Source: an uncultured Acidovorax sp. (GTDB lineage Bacteria > Pseudomonadota > Gammaproteobacteria > Burkholderiales > Burkholderiaceae_C). From it: 64,000 nt of DNA. The position numbers were made by a program, and so were the translations under genes. Where the stretch lies: positions 36,088-100,087 of the forward strand of contig CAJYHL010000008.1 of the NCBI GenBank assembly GCA_913774625.1. Direction: 5' to 3'. Below, in pieces: positions 31,915 through 43,531 of the stretch (position 1 is its first letter; each line of letters starts with the position of its first letter). The notes beneath the pieces were generated by a model, which saw nothing but the letters and a program-made list of their open reading frames with translations, ran no database searches and was not told where the DNA came from.

Positions 31915-33753
31915 ATGCTTCGTACCCTGCGTTCCCGCATTCTTTTCATCACCACCGCGACGGTGGTATGCGCCCTGGCCATCACCGGCGCGGCCACCTA
32001 CCGCATCACCCGCGCCAACACCTTCGAAACCATCGAGCAGGACCTGAATGCCGTTGCCGCAGGCAACGCCATGGCGGTGGACAAATGGGTCGAGGCCAAG
32101 GCCACCGCCGTGGACGCCACGGCCGCTGCCGTGCAGTACGGCGACCCGCAGGGCTTCGTGACGCTGATGGGCCGTGCCAACGGCTTTCCGGTCACCACCG
32201 TGGGCTGGCAGGACAAGACCTTCCGCTCGTCCAGTTCCACCCCGCCGGGCTACGACCCCACGGCGCGCCCCTGGTACAAGGCCGCCGTTCAGGCCGGCAA
32301 GCTCACCATCACCAAGCCCTACGGCGACTCGACCACCGGCGTGCCCTTCGTGGCCTTCGTCGCGCCCATGATGCGTGACGGCAAGCTCGAAGGCGTGCTG
32401 AGCGGCGCCGTTCCGCTGGACGGCGTGCGCACGGTGGTCGAGGCCATCAGGCCCACCCCGAAGAGCTTCGGCTTCGTCGTCAACGCCGACGGGCAGATCC
32501 TGGCCCATGCCAATGCCAAGCTGGCGCTCAAGCCGGCCACGGAGCTGTCGGCCCAGCTCACGCCCGCCACGCTGGCCTCGCTGGCCCAGGCCGGCAAGCC
32601 GCTCGAGATCGAGATCGACGGCGCCGCCAAGCTGCTCAAGGGCCAGGCCATCAAGGGCACCGACTGGACGCTGGTCGTGGCGCTGGACCAGGCCGAGGCC
32701 ACCGCCGGCCTGGGCAACGTGCTGCAGACGCTGGCCATCGCCATCGTGCTGCTGGCGCTCGCCGCCGCCGGCATCGCCGCCGCGCTGACCTCGGCCTCGT
32801 TCCGCCGCCTCTCGGCTGTGCGCGACGCCATGGACGAGGTCGGCTCGGGCAGCGGCGACCTCACCTACCGCCTGCCGGTCCACGGCGATGACGAGGTCGC
32901 GCAGATCGCCACCTCGTTCAACACCTTCGTGGAGAAGATCGCCGCCGTGCTGCACGACGTGCGCCGCGGCGTCGACTCCATCAAGACCGCCACCGACGAG
33001 ATCCGCGCCGGCAACCAGGACCTCTCCAACCGCACCGAAGGCTCGGCCAGCGCGCTGCAGGAGACCTCGGCCTCGCTGTCGCAGCTCACGGGCACGGTGC
33101 AGCATTCGGCCGACGCGGCCGCCGAAGCCACGCGCCTGGCCCAGTCGGCCAGCACCAGCGCCGCACGCGGCGGCGAAGTGGTGGCCAGCGCCGTGGCTAC
33201 CATGGACGAGATCACCCGCGCCTCCGCCAAGATCGGCGAGATCATCGGCGTGATCGACTCCATCGCCTTCCAGACCAACATCCTGGCGCTGAACGCCGCC
33301 GTGGAAGCGGCCCGCGCGGGCGAGAACGGCCGGGGCTTCGCCGTGGTGGCCAGCGAAGTGCGCAGCCTGGCGCACCGCAGCGCCACGGCCGCCAAGGAGA
33401 TCAAGGTGCTGATCGACGCCTCCGGCGCCAGCGTGGCCACCGGCACGCAGCGCGTGCAGGCCGCCGGCAAGACCATGGGCGAGATCGTCACCGACATCCA
33501 GCAGGTCGCGCAGATCATCGGCGAGATCAACGGCACGATGAACGAGCAGAGCAGCGGCATCGGCCAGATCAACCAGGCCGTCGCCGAGATGGACCGCGCC
33601 ACGCAGCAGAACGCCGCGCTGGTCGAGGAATCCACCGCCGCATCGGCCGTGCTCAACGACCAGGCGCACAACCTGGCGCGCATCGTGGGCACTTTCAAGC
33701 TGGATGCGGAAAAGCCGGGCGGCTCGCCGCAGCTGCCGGCGCTGCCTCGCTGA
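31915..33753 (+). CDS. Methyl-accepting chemotaxis protein with Cache sensor
   Basis: A 612-residue transmembrane chemoreceptor. The start ATG gives a TM helix at once ([21 protein letters not shown]). A periplasmic dCache-type domain follows up to about residue 275, with the small-ligand pattern [11 protein letters not shown]. The second TM is [19 protein letters not shown], then a HAMP domain and a long coiled-coil signalling domain. Its hairpin tip is [33 protein letters not shown]. The frame is open 38 codons upstream, but the signal-anchor start is more plausible. No che genes are near; ligand unknown. It is followed 32 bases later by an FCD-GntR gene in the same direction. Confidence 0.92.
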   Translation: MLRTLRSRILFITTATVVCALAITGAATYRITRANTFETIEQDLNAVAAGNAMAVDKWVEAKATAVDATAAAVQYGDPQGFVTLMGRANGFPVTTVGWQDKTFRSSSSTPPGYDPTARPWYKAAVQAGKLTITKPYGDSTTGVPFVAFVAPMMRDGKLEGVLSGAVPLDGVRTVVEAIRPTPKSFGFVVNADGQILAHANAKLALKPATELSAQLTPATLASLAQAGKPLEIEIDGAAKLLKGQAIKGTDWTLVVALDQAEATAGLGNVLQTLAIAIVLLALAAAGIAAALTSASFRRLSAVRDAMDEVGSGSGDLTYRLPVHGDDEVAQIATSFNTFVEKIAAVLHDVRRGVDSIKTATDEIRAGNQDLSNRTEGSASALQETSASLSQLTGTVQHSADAAAEATRLAQSASTSAARGGEVVASAVATMDEITRASAKIGEIIGVIDSIAFQTNILALNAAVEAARAGENGRGFAVVASEVRSLAHRSATAAKEIKVLIDASGASVATGTQRVQAAGKTMGEIVTDIQQVAQIIGEINGTMNEQSSGIGQINQAVAEMDRATQQNAALVEESTAASAVLNDQAHNLARIVGTFKLDAEKPGGSPQLPALPR

Positions 33754-33785
33754 AAAAGGAGCGAGTCCGGCCCCACAATCGCCCC

Positions 33786-34496
33786 ATGCCTGTCAGCCCG
33801 CTCCAGATCGCCCAGCAAGTCGTCGAATCCATCCTGGCCCAGAAGCTCGCGCCCGGCGAGCGGCTGGGCGAACAGGACCTGGCCGATCTGTTCCGGGTGA
33901 GCCGCACCCTGGTGCGCGAGGCGCTGATGCAGCTGCAGGCCCGGGGCTTCGTCGAGGTGCGCCCCCGGCGCGGCTGGTACGTGGTGGAGCCGTCGGTGGA
34001 CGATGCGCGCGACGCCTTCTCCGCGCGCCGCATCATCGAATCGGGCATCCTGGCCGAAGCCGGGCTGCCTCTGCAGCAGGCGGTGGTCCGGCGCCTGCGC
34101 TCGCACATCGACGAAGAGCGCCAGGCCATCGACGGCGCCGACGCCGCCACCCGCGCCTTCCTGCTGGCGGACTTCCATGTCTGCCTGGCCGACGCCATGG
34201 GCCACCGCAGCCTCTGCGGCATTTTGCGCGACCTCACGGCCCGCACCACGCTGGCGGCATCGCTCTACCAGTCGCAGCACGACGCCAGCCAGTCCTGCGC
34301 CGAGCACGCCGCCATCGTCGAGGCGCTGGAAGCCGGCGATGCGGCCCTGGCGCGCGAGCGCATCCTGGCGCATATCGGCCATGTCGAAGACGCGCTGAAC
34401 CCTGCGCAGCCCCTGGTGCGGGACCGGCTGCGGGAGTCGCTCGCGCCGCTGCCCGCCTCGCTGGCCACGCGCGGCACAGGCGGCATCGGCAACTGA
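33786..34496 (+). CDS. GntR family regulator (FCD type) before NCS1 transporter
   Basis: A 236-residue FCD-GntR protein, paralogous to the one at 5824. The DNA-binding part is ILAQKLAPGERLGEQDLADLFRVSRTLVREALMQLQARGFV, and the FCD domain includes LLADFHVCLADAMGHRSL and ESCAEHAAIVEALEAG-like segments (CAEHAAIVEALEAGD). It stands 32 bases after the chemoreceptor and 390 bases before the NCS1 transporter, whose promoter carries TTTGTATACAAA. It is the likely regulator of that transporter and the racemase-like enzyme. Confidence 0.88.
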   Translation: MPVSPLQIAQQVVESILAQKLAPGERLGEQDLADLFRVSRTLVREALMQLQARGFVEVRPRRGWYVVEPSVDDARDAFSARRIIESGILAEAGLPLQQAVVRRLRSHIDEERQAIDGADAATRAFLLADFHVCLADAMGHRSLCGILRDLTARTTLAASLYQSQHDASQSCAEHAAIVEALEAGDAALARERILAHIGHVEDALNPAQPLVRDRLRESLAPLPASLATRGTGGIGN

Positions 34497-34608
34497 ACGC
34501 ACCGAAGGCCTGGGGCGCCGGCAGGCCGTGCCTAGCATGCGGCGCATGCATCATCGAGTCGGCATCGACCCACTTGAATCTGTCCATGCGGATCGAAGCG
34601 TCCTGCAA

Positions 34609-34634
34609 GGCTTCGGCAGGCTCGGCCCGAACGG
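34609..34634. repeat. Dispersed intergenic repeat, copy 1
   Basis: A 26-base unit, GGCTTCGGCAGGCTCGGCCC plus GAACGG, matched at 38153-38178 with two mismatches. This type of sequence is scattered between genes in Comamonadaceae and other proteobacteria. Both copies here lie upstream of purine-type transporter genes. Confidence 0.6.
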
Positions 34635-34810
34635 CTGGTTCAGGTTCGAAGATGCCGACTCCTCGTGGCCAGTCCACCCGCCTTCCCGTTCGCTGCCTGT
34701 ACTCCATGGCGCCGGCCAGCCGCAACTGCGCACGCATTTTGCTCACTCCGCCCCTACGCGGGTAAGTCCCAGTCATTGCACCATTTTGATGCCTTGGAAC
34801 GCCCTCTTTT

Positions 34811-34822
34811 TTTGTATACAAA
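34811..34822. promoter_or_regulatory. Palindrome TTTGTATACAAA, probable GntR operator
   Basis: A perfect 12-base palindrome with the same TGTATACA core as the site at 5786-5803. It lies between the second FCD-GntR gene and the NCS1 transporter, about 64 bases before the transporter ATG. Confidence 0.7.
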
Positions 34823-34885
34823 TATGGATGCATTAAACGAGTGCAAAAAAGCCCGCCGGCCCCCAACCATGCACCAGGAGTAGCC

Positions 34886-36388
34886 ATGCCCACTGCCGTC
34901 AGCCCAGCCAGCCCCGCGCCCGCCCCCGCGCCGGCCGCACAGACCAGCCATTCGCCCCATGCGGGCAATGCCCTCATCAAGCCCGGCTACCACCCGCGCC
35001 TGACCAACGAAGACCTCGCGCCGCTGAAGAAGCAGACCTGGGGCCAGTACAACATCTTCGCGTTCTGGATGTCCGACGTCCACAGCGTGGGCGGCTACGT
35101 CACGGCGGGCAGCCTGTTCGCGCTGGGGCTCTCCAGCTGGCACGTGCTGGCGGCGCTGCTCATCGGCATCGTCATCGTGCAGTTCTTCTGCAACCTGGTG
35201 GCCAAGCCCAGCCAGGTGACGGGCGTGCCCTACCCCGTCATCTGCCGCGCCTCGTTCGGCGTGCTGGGCGCCAACATCCCGGCCATCATCCGCGGGCTGA
35301 TCGCAGTCGCCTGGTACGGCATCCAGACCTACCTGGCCTCCAGCGCCTTCATGATCCTGGCGCTGCACTTCTACCCCTCGCTAGAAGCCTACGCCGACGT
35401 GACGCAGCATGGCTTCGCGGGCCTGTCCACGCTGGGCTGGGTGTCGTTCATGGTCATGTGGGTGCTGCAGGCGCTGGTGTTCTGGCACGGCATGGAGGCC
35501 ATCCGCCGCTTCATCGACTGGGCCGGCCCGGGCGTCTACGTGGTCATGGCCATCCTCTGCGGCTGGCTGGTCTGGAAGGCCGGCTGGAAGAACATCGACC
35601 TGAACCTGGGCGGCGTGCGCTTCCAGGGCTGGGATGCGGTACCCGTGATGCTCTCGGCCATCGCACTGGTGGTGAGCTACTTCAGCGGCCCGATGCTGAA
35701 CTTCGGCGACTTCTCGCGCTATGGGAAAAGCTTCGACGCGGTGAAGAAGGGCAATTTCTGGGGCCTGCCAGTCAACTTCGTTTTCTTCTCGCTGCTCACC
35801 GTGATCACCACCGCCGCCACGCTGCCGGTGTTCGGCGAACTCATCACCGATCCGGTCCACACCGTGGGCCGCATCGACTCCACCACCGCCGTGGTGCTGG
35901 GCGCGCTCACCTTCATGATCGCCACCGTGGGCATCAACATCGTCGCCAACTTCGTGTCGCCCGCCTTCGACTTCTCCAACGTGGCGCCGCAGCACATCAG
36001 CTGGCGCACGGGCGGCATGATCGCCGCCGTGGGCTCGATCTTCATCACGCCCTGGAACCTCTACAACAACCCGGAAGTCATCCACTACACGCTGGACATC
36101 CTGGGTTCCTTCATCGGCCCGCTGTTCGGCATCCTGATCGCCGACTACTACTTCGTGCGCCGCCAGCAGGTGGTGGTCGATGATCTCTACACCATGGACA
36201 CGCAAGGCCGCTACTGGTATCAGGGCGGCTACAACCCCCGCGCCGTGATGACCATGGTGCCGGCCGCGCTGGTGCCCATCCTGTGCGTGATCGTGCCCAG
36301 CTGGCGCAGCGCCGCCAGCTATGCCTGGTTCATCGGCATGGGCCTGGGCCTGTTCATCTACCTGGCACTGAACCGCGAGAAAAACTAA
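34886..36388 (+). CDS. NCS1 nucleobase/allantoin permease
   Basis: A 500-residue transporter of the NCS1 family (purine, cytosine, thiamine, allantoin or hydantoin cation symporters). After a hydrophilic Ala/Pro-rich N-terminus comes GQYNIFAFWMSDVHSVGGYVTAGSLFALGL, a typical start of the fold, then NLVAKPSQVTGVPYPVICRASFGVLGANIPAIIRGLIAVAWYGIQTY, the substrate-binding helices. Twelve helices in total end with GLGLFIYLALNREKN. The ATG at 34886 has SD CAGGAG. It is followed by a racemase-like gene 24 bases later, so allantoin or hydantoin is a sensible cargo. The exact substrate is not readable. Confidence 0.9.
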   Translation: MPTAVSPASPAPAPAPAAQTSHSPHAGNALIKPGYHPRLTNEDLAPLKKQTWGQYNIFAFWMSDVHSVGGYVTAGSLFALGLSSWHVLAALLIGIVIVQFFCNLVAKPSQVTGVPYPVICRASFGVLGANIPAIIRGLIAVAWYGIQTYLASSAFMILALHFYPSLEAYADVTQHGFAGLSTLGWVSFMVMWVLQALVFWHGMEAIRRFIDWAGPGVYVVMAILCGWLVWKAGWKNIDLNLGGVRFQGWDAVPVMLSAIALVVSYFSGPMLNFGDFSRYGKSFDAVKKGNFWGLPVNFVFFSLLTVITTAATLPVFGELITDPVHTVGRIDSTTAVVLGALTFMIATVGINIVANFVSPAFDFSNVAPQHISWRTGGMIAAVGSIFITPWNLYNNPEVIHYTLDILGSFIGPLFGILIADYYFVRRQQVVVDDLYTMDTQGRYWYQGGYNPRAVMTMVPAALVPILCVIVPSWRSAASYAWFIGMGLGLFIYLALNREKN

Positions 36389-36411
36389 CCTCAGAAGGAG
36401 CCTCAGCGCTT

Positions 36412-37158
36412 ATGCGTATCAAGATCATCAATCCCAACACCACCTGGAGCATGACCGAGAAGATCGGGGCCTGCGCGCGCGCCGTGGCGCGGCCGGGCAC
36501 CGAGGTCATCGCCGTCAGCCCCTCCATGGGCCCAGCTTCCATCGAAAGCCATTACGACGAGGCGCTGGCCGTGCCCGGCCTGCTGCAGGAGATCGCCCGC
36601 GGCGAGGAGGACGGCGTCGATGGCTACGTCATCGCCTGCTTCGGCGACCCCGGCCTGAAGGCAGCGCGCGAACTGGCACGCGGCCCGGTGGTGGGTATCG
36701 CCGAGGCGGCCATGCATATGGCCAGCATGGTGGGCTCGCGCTTTTCGGTGGTGACCACGCTGGGCCGCACCATCGGCCAAGCCTGGCACCTGACCGAGAT
36801 CTACGGCATGGAGCGCTTCTGCGCCAACGTGCGCGCCTGCGAGCTGCCGGTACTGGATCTGGAAGCGCCCGCTGCCAATGCCTGCGGACACATCATCGAA
36901 GAATGCCGGCGCGCGCTGGCCGAGGATGGCTGCGACGCCATCGTGCTGGGCTGCGCCGGCATGACAGACCTGTGCGAGCACATCCGCAACACCCTGGGCG
37001 TGCCGGTGATCGACGGCGTGACCGCAGCCACCACGCTGGTCGAATCGCTGGTGACGCTGCGGCTGGCCACCAGCAAGCACGGCGAACTGGCCCGGCCGCT
37101 GCCCAAGCCCATGGCGGGTGCGCTGGCCGGCTTCACGCTGGCGGCCCCACCGGGCTGA
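36412..37158 (+). CDS. Asp/Glu/hydantoin racemase family (allantoin racemase-like)
   Basis: A 248-residue protein of the PF01177-type racemase family with the two catalytic cysteines, Cys76 in VIACFGDPGL and Cys181 in IVLGCAGMTDLCEHI. The N-terminal KIINPNTT is the usual hydantoin-racemase beginning. HpxA of Klebsiella, an allantoin racemase, and hydantoin racemases belong here. Following an NCS1 permease gene and in a genome region with allantoinase, an allantoin racemase is the favoured role. SD AGAAGGAG is upstream. The last 20 residues are a basic and Pro/Ala-rich tail that looks disordered. Confidence 0.83.
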   Translation: MRIKIINPNTTWSMTEKIGACARAVARPGTEVIAVSPSMGPASIESHYDEALAVPGLLQEIARGEEDGVDGYVIACFGDPGLKAARELARGPVVGIAEAAMHMASMVGSRFSVVTTLGRTIGQAWHLTEIYGMERFCANVRACELPVLDLEAPAANACGHIIEECRRALAEDGCDAIVLGCAGMTDLCEHIRNTLGVPVIDGVTAATTLVESLVTLRLATSKHGELARPLPKPMAGALAGFTLAAPPG

Positions 37159-37274
37159 AGCGCACACCGATAACTATCAAATAGATAGCAAACTGCGGCC
37201 ATGGCGGAAGGGCTGCAAGCATTTTTCACTATCTTGTATCGCCCAAGCGACACACCTCGCGCCACAATGTCGCT

Positions 37275-38108
37275 ATGCCACGTGCTCCTTCTGTTCCCCA
37301 GCCCGCTGTCGTCGACCCCGTGCCCCAGGCTACGGCCCGCCGCACACGCACCAGCCGGCGCGGCCTGCAGCCGTCTTCCGAGGCCTCAGCACCCGCCAGT
37401 GCGGCCCCGCCAGCGGGGAAGGCCGAAACGGTGCAGACCTCGATCGAGAGCATTGCCCGCGACCTGGCCACGGCCATTGTCGAAAAGCGCCTGCCACCCG
37501 GCACCTGGCTGCGGGAGGAAGCGCTGGGCCGGGTCTATTCAGTCAGCCGCACCAAGATCCGCGCAGCCCTGGTGATGCTGGCCAAGGACCGGCTGATCGA
37601 GACCATTCCCGACAAGGGCTCTTTCGTCAGCCGCCCCAGCGTGCAGGAGGCACGCGAGGTCTTCGCCGTGCGCCGCATCCTGGAGAGCGAGGTCGTGCGC
37701 CTCTTCGTCGCACAGGCCAGCCGCGCCGACTACCAGTTGCTGGAGCAACACATCCACGTAGAGCGCACCACGCTCAAGGCCGGTGCCGCTGCCGGCCATG
37801 AGCGCGAAGAGCTGCTGGGCGACTTCCATGTCATGCTGGCCGACACCGTCGGCAACCAGACTCTGGCGCAGCTGGTGCGTGACCTGGTGGCGCGCTGCTC
37901 GCTGATCGCCATGCTCTACCACTCGTCCAACGACGCGCACTGCGCCTCGGACGAGCATGCAGACTTCCTGCGCATCTGCCGCCGCGGTGATGCAGAGGCC
38001 GCCGTGCGCTGCATGGTGCAACACCTGGCGCGCATAGAAGCCAGCCTGGAACTCGATTCCGAACGGGCCGACCGGCAGCTCGACCTGGTCAAGGCGCTGC
38101 TGGCCTGA
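37275..38108 (+). CDS. GntR family regulator (FCD type) before NCS2 permease
   Basis: A 277-residue FCD-GntR protein with a 50-residue disordered, Pro/Ala/Arg-rich N-terminal extension that the other two copies lack. DNA-binding part: IVEKRLPPGTWLREEALGRVYSVSRTKIRAALVML. FCD part: ELLGDFHVMLADTVGNQTL and SDEHADFLRICRRGD. The start at 37275 is uncertain; an internal start near the conserved TSIESIARDLATAIV would give about 224 residues. It is 203 bases before the NCS2 permease gene. Confidence 0.86.
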   Translation: MPRAPSVPQPAVVDPVPQATARRTRTSRRGLQPSSEASAPASAAPPAGKAETVQTSIESIARDLATAIVEKRLPPGTWLREEALGRVYSVSRTKIRAALVMLAKDRLIETIPDKGSFVSRPSVQEAREVFAVRRILESEVVRLFVAQASRADYQLLEQHIHVERTTLKAGAAAGHEREELLGDFHVMLADTVGNQTLAQLVRDLVARCSLIAMLYHSSNDAHCASDEHADFLRICRRGDAEAAVRCMVQHLARIEASLELDSERADRQLDLVKALLA

Positions 38109-38152
38109 GGCGCAAGGCGCCCACTCGAAGGGCTTTGCCAGTCGCCGGCCCT

Positions 38153-38178
38153 GGCTTCGACAAGCTCGGCCCGAACGG
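38153..38178. repeat. Dispersed intergenic repeat, copy 2
   Basis: GGCTTCGACAAGCTCGGCCC plus GAACGG, 26 bases, two mismatches to the copy at 34609. It follows the third GntR gene and precedes the operator-like region of the NCS2 gene. Confidence 0.6.
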
Positions 38179-38249
38179 ACTGGGCCTCCTGACCGGCATG
38201 GGCACCATGGCCCGCGCGCCCGGGTTTCCACGGTGGCCCTGGCACCCGT

Positions 38250-38285
38250 TTTGCATACACTTTTTACATACACAGCTGTGTGCAT
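38250..38285. promoter_or_regulatory. GCATACAC/ACATACAC half-sites and ACACAGCTGTGT palindrome
   Basis: Two tandem half-sites related to GTATACAC (GCATACAC at 38253 and ACATACAC at 38266) overlap a perfect 12-base palindrome, ACACAGCTGTGT (38270-38281). The region ends 27 bases before the NCS2 permease start and may bind the FCD-GntR encoded just upstream. Confidence 0.55.
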
Positions 38286-38311
38286 CGCCTCGCCCCAGGA
38301 AGCCACCCACC

Positions 38312-39826
<1,515 letters not shown>

Positions 39827-40009
39827 CGCCGGCCCGCTCCCCGGCACGGGCCCCGCATCCGGGGACCGCCGCTTCATGCCGCCTGCCGCACAGGGCAGGG
39901 GCAGGCCATGCACAAAACGCATGCGACATCCCGGATACCGTCCGGACACGGCGTTAAGCTCCACCCGCGAATTCTTTTCCCCGCACTTCGCCCTTTCTCG
40001 GGAATCCGT

Positions 40010-42304
40010 ATGACCCAACAACTCTCCGCCGCCGAAGCGGCCCTGCGCGAAGCCGCGCTCGAATACCACCGCAGCCCCGTGCGCGGCAAGATCTCCGTCA
40101 CGCCCACCAAGCCGCTGTCCAACCAGCGCGACCTGTCGCTGGCCTATTCGCCCGGCGTGGCCTACCCGTGCCTGGACATCCAGGCCGACCCGTCGCTGGC
40201 AGCCGAATACACCTCGCGCGGCAACCTGGTCGGCGTGATCACCAACGGCACGGCCGTGCTGGGCCTGGGCGACATCGGCCCGCTGGCCGGCAAGCCGGTG
40301 ATGGAGGGCAAGGGCTGCCTCTTCAAGAAGTTCGCCGGCGTCGATGTGTTCGACATCGAACTGGCCGAGCGCGACCCGGACAAGATCATCGACATCGTGG
40401 CCGCGCTGGAGCCCACGCTGGGCGGCATCAACCTGGAAGACATCAAGGCGCCCGAGTGCTTCTACATCGAGCGCGAACTCTCCAAGCGCATGAACATCCC
40501 GGTGTTCCATGACGACCAGCACGGCACGGCCATCATCTCCAGCGCCGCCCTGCTCAACGGCCTGGAACTGGTGGGCAAGGACATCGGCGCCGTGAAGGTG
40601 GCCGTCTCCGGCGCCGGCGCCGCCGCCATCGCCTGCCTGGACGTGATGGTCGGCCTGGGCGTGAAGCGCGAGAACATCTACGTGGTGGACTCCAAGGGCG
40701 TGATCTACGAAGGCCGCGGCCCGCTGGACGAATCCAAGGCCCGCTACGCGCAGAAGACCGAGGCCCGCACCCTGGCCGACGTGGTGAACGGCGCCGACGT
40801 GTTCCTGGGCTGCTCGGCTCCCGGCGTGCTGACGGCCGACATGGTCAAGACCATGGCGGACAAGCCCATCATCCTGGCGCTGGCCAACCCCGAGCCCGAG
40901 ATCCGCCCCGAACTCGCCAAGGCCATCCGCCCCGACTGCATCATCGCCACCGGCCGTTCGGACTATCCGAACCAGGTCAACAACGTGCTGTGCTTCCCCT
41001 ACATCTTCCGCGGCGCGCTCGATTGCGGCGCCACGAAGATCACCGAAGCCATGAAGCTGGCCTGCGTGCGCGAGATCGCCGACCTGGCCAAGGCCGAGAT
41101 GAGCGACGAGGTGGCCGCGGCCTACGCCGGCCAGGAGCTGTCCTTCGGTCCCGACTACCTCATCCCCACGCCCTTCGATGCGCGCCTGATCCTGCGCATC
41201 GCCCCCGCCGTGGCCAAGGCGGCGCAGGAATCGGGCGTGGCCACGCGCCCCATTGAAGACTACGCCGCCTACCGCGAAAGCCTCACCCGCTTCGTCTACC
41301 AGACCAGCATGTTCATGCGCCCGGTGTTCGCCGCCGCCAAGGCCGCGCCCCAGCGCGTGGCCTATGCCGAAGGCGAGGACGACCGCGTGCTGCGCGCCGC
41401 CCAGGTGGCGGTCGATGACGGCCTGGCCAAGCCCATCCTGATCGGCCGCCCCGCCGTGATCGAGATGCGTATCAAGAAGGCCGGCCTGCGCCTGCAGCCG
41501 GGCCGCGACGTCGAGATCTGCGACCCCGAGGACGATCCGCGCTTCCGCCAGTACTGGGAGGCCTACCACCGCCTGATGGGCCGCGACGGCGTGACGCCCG
41601 AGACCGCCAAGGCCGCCGTGCGCCGCTCCAACACGCTGATCGGCGCGCTGATGGTGCATCTGGGCGATGCCGACGCGCTGCTGTGCGGCCTGGTCGGCCG
41701 CTTCGATAGCCACCTGGACCACATCCGCCAGGTCATCGGCCTGAAGGAAGGCGTGCCCGGCTTCGCCACCGTGAACGCCCTCATGCTCGACCAGCACACG
41801 CTGTTCATCGCCGATACCTACATCAACGAAGAGCCCGACGCCGAGCTGCTGGCCGGCATCGCCCAGATGGCGGCCGACGAGGTGCAGCGCTTCGGCCTGC
41901 CGCCCAAGGTGGCCTTCCTCTCGCACTCCAACTACGGCTCGTCCACCCGCCCCTCGGCCCGCAAGATGCGCGCCGCGCGCGACCTGTTCGCCCAGGCCGC
42001 GCCGCACATCGAATGCGACGGCGAGATGCACGGCGACACGGCTCTCTCGGAAAGCGTGCGCAAGAACGCCCTGCTCGAATCCACGCTGACCGGCTCGGCC
42101 AACGTGCTGATCTGCCCCAACCTGGACGCGGCGAACATCCTGTTCAACGTGCTCAAGACCACGGGCAGCCACGGCACGACCATCGGCCCCATCCTGCTGG
42201 GCGCCAAGGCCTCTGCCCATGTGCTGACGCCCTCGTCCACCGTGCGCCGCGTGGTCAACATGACGGCGCTGGCCGCCGCGAACGCGGCTGCGGCCAAGGG
42301 CTGA
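40010..42304 (+). CDS. maeB: NADP-dependent malic enzyme with phosphotransacetylase-like domain
   Basis: A 764-residue MaeB-type enzyme that decarboxylates malate to pyruvate with NADP reduction. Residues 1 to about 430 hold the malic and NAD(P)-binding domains: [59 protein letters not shown] and [13 protein letters not shown]. Residues about 440-764 form a phosphotransacetylase-like regulatory domain ([25 protein letters not shown], then [13 protein letters not shown] and [20 protein letters not shown]). This domain is probably not catalytic but binds acetyl-CoA. Followed by a clear terminator. A housekeeping gene sitting in the purine region without evident link. Confidence 0.95.
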   Translation: MTQQLSAAEAALREAALEYHRSPVRGKISVTPTKPLSNQRDLSLAYSPGVAYPCLDIQADPSLAAEYTSRGNLVGVITNGTAVLGLGDIGPLAGKPVMEGKGCLFKKFAGVDVFDIELAERDPDKIIDIVAALEPTLGGINLEDIKAPECFYIERELSKRMNIPVFHDDQHGTAIISSAALLNGLELVGKDIGAVKVAVSGAGAAAIACLDVMVGLGVKRENIYVVDSKGVIYEGRGPLDESKARYAQKTEARTLADVVNGADVFLGCSAPGVLTADMVKTMADKPIILALANPEPEIRPELAKAIRPDCIIATGRSDYPNQVNNVLCFPYIFRGALDCGATKITEAMKLACVREIADLAKAEMSDEVAAAYAGQELSFGPDYLIPTPFDARLILRIAPAVAKAAQESGVATRPIEDYAAYRESLTRFVYQTSMFMRPVFAAAKAAPQRVAYAEGEDDRVLRAAQVAVDDGLAKPILIGRPAVIEMRIKKAGLRLQPGRDVEICDPEDDPRFRQYWEAYHRLMGRDGVTPETAKAAVRRSNTLIGALMVHLGDADALLCGLVGRFDSHLDHIRQVIGLKEGVPGFATVNALMLDQHTLFIADTYINEEPDAELLAGIAQMAADEVQRFGLPPKVAFLSHSNYGSSTRPSARKMRAARDLFAQAAPHIECDGEMHGDTALSESVRKNALLESTLTGSANVLICPNLDAANILFNVLKTTGSHGTTIGPILLGAKASAHVLTPSSTVRRVVNMTALAAANAAAAKG

Positions 42305-42332
42305 CGGGCCCTTGCTGCTCCCGACCCGTCGA

Positions 42333-42358
42333 AGCCCGGCAGCCGCCGGGCTTTTTTC
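42333..42358 (+). terminator. Rho-independent terminator after maeB
   Basis: Stem AGCCCGGC / GCCGGGCT with an AGCC loop, followed by six T counting the last base pair, 29 bases after the maeB stop. Confidence 0.85.
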
Positions 42359-42432
42359 ATGGTGCTGCGCCGCTCAGCACGCGGGCTTTATCTGTACCGA
42401 ACTACGCGGAGGCCGCGATTCGGCCTCGCAGC

Positions 42433-43251
42433 TCAGCGGACGGACACATCCACGTAGCCCTCCACCGGCGGCAGATGTTCCACCAGCCAATCGGCTTCGA
42501 GCTGCAGCACCCGGGTCACGGTGGCGGGCAGCGCTGCGATGGTGTCGGCGGGTGACTTGGGCTCTTCCAGGCCGATCTCGGCCAGCAAAGTGGCCAGGTG
42601 CAGGATGCCGCCCAGACGGCAGAAAGGGGTGGAGGCAACCGGGTCTTCGGCCGTTTCCAGACCGCGCACGATGCTGTCCGGAAAGCGCCAGCGGCGGGCC
42701 AGCTCGGCCGTCACCTGCGTTTCGGCGAAGCCGAGCAGCGAGCGTTCGCGCTCCCAGCGGCCGCCCGCGTGGTGGGGGAGCTGCTCGATGGCCGGAATCT
42801 GCTCGGGCGCCTTCTGCGCGATCACCAGTTCGCCCAGGCGCAGCAGGAAGCCCGCCAGCCAGGATTCCTGCAGGTTCGAGCCCAGCGTGCGCGCCAGCCA
42901 TTGCGCATAGCCGGCGATGGCCATGCTCTCCTTCCAGAAGGCCTCGGCATCCACGCCGGGCACGTCCTTGAAGAGGCCCGCCATGCAGGACGCCAGGGCC
43001 AGCGTGCGCACCTGGTTCAGCCCCACCAGGCTGATGGCTTCGTCCAGCGACGACACGGTGCGCGGCAGCCCGAAGCGCGCGCTGTTGGCCAGGCGGATGA
43101 GCTTGGCCGTCAACGCCGGGTCGCGCGCTATCGCGCTGCGGACCTTCTCGAACGGAATCTCGTCGTCCTTCATGGTGGCGATGAGATCGCGCGCCACGTC
43201 GGGCATGGTGGGCAGTTGCACGTTCTCGAAGAAATGCTGCATGTCGGCCAT
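42433..43251 (-). CDS. HDOD domain protein
   Basis: A 272-residue protein made mostly of one HDOD domain: LPTMPDVARDLIATMKDDEIPFEKVRSAIARDPALTAKLIRLANSARFG, followed by SLDEAISLVGLNQVRTLAL. HDOD proteins relate to HD phosphohydrolases but lack the catalytic HD residues and act as signalling scaffolds, often linked to cyclic-di-GMP or motility. No additional output domain is attached. It stands alone between convergent maeB and divergent ABC transporter genes. Regulation and partner unknown. Confidence 0.88.
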   Translation of the reverse strand: MADMQHFFENVQLPTMPDVARDLIATMKDDEIPFEKVRSAIARDPALTAKLIRLANSARFGLPRTVSSLDEAISLVGLNQVRTLALASCMAGLFKDVPGVDAEAFWKESMAIAGYAQWLARTLGSNLQESWLAGFLLRLGELVIAQKAPEQIPAIEQLPHHAGGRWERERSLLGFAETQVTAELARRWRFPDSIVRGLETAEDPVASTPFCRLGGILHLATLLAEIGLEEPKSPADTIAALPATVTRVLQLEADWLVEHLPPVEGYVDVSVR

Positions 43252-43418
43252 AGAAAATCCCTCTCAGCGTTGGGTTGGCGATGAACGCCCTTTTACCACC
43301 ATTGGCCGCCGTCGATAGCCACAGCTCCGGGTTTCGCAGCGCCCCGGCCGCATGGCGCAAGGCAGGCCGGCAGCGGCGCCCATGCACCAGTTTGGCGCAA
43401 GCACCGCCGCCTGCGCCC

Positions 43419-43436
43419 AAAATCGTATACAAAAAG
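43419..43436. promoter_or_regulatory. GTATAC-centred dyad before ABC transporter operon
   Basis: AAAATCGTATACAAAAAG has the same GTATAC core (43425-43430) as the uraH and NCS1 sites, with imperfect arms, 96 bases before the substrate-binding-protein start. It suggests that this transporter shares control by an FCD-GntR regulator. Confidence 0.6.
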
Positions 43437-43531
43437 CAGGCACCGTTTTTGCTGGACTCCGTGCAGCCGCTCGTGGTCCACGCATGCGCGATCCACGGCA
43501 TCCGCCTCGCCCCTTTCGCACCGGAGCCCCC

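Larger units (their letters stand above)
34497..34885. other. Intergenic region with dispersed repeat and operator
   Basis: No gene seen. It contains a 26-base dispersed repeat (34609-34634) and a TGTATACA dyad (34811-34822), 64 bases before the NCS1 gene, plus the SD of that gene (ACCAGGAG). Small in-frame ORFs here lack SD and codon bias. Confidence 0.5.

Noticed and set aside
37174..37188. CTATC-N5-GATAG as an operator for the third GntR gene
   Set aside because: It lies right after the racemase stop within a sequence resembling family-wide intergenic repeats, and lacks the TGTATACA core.
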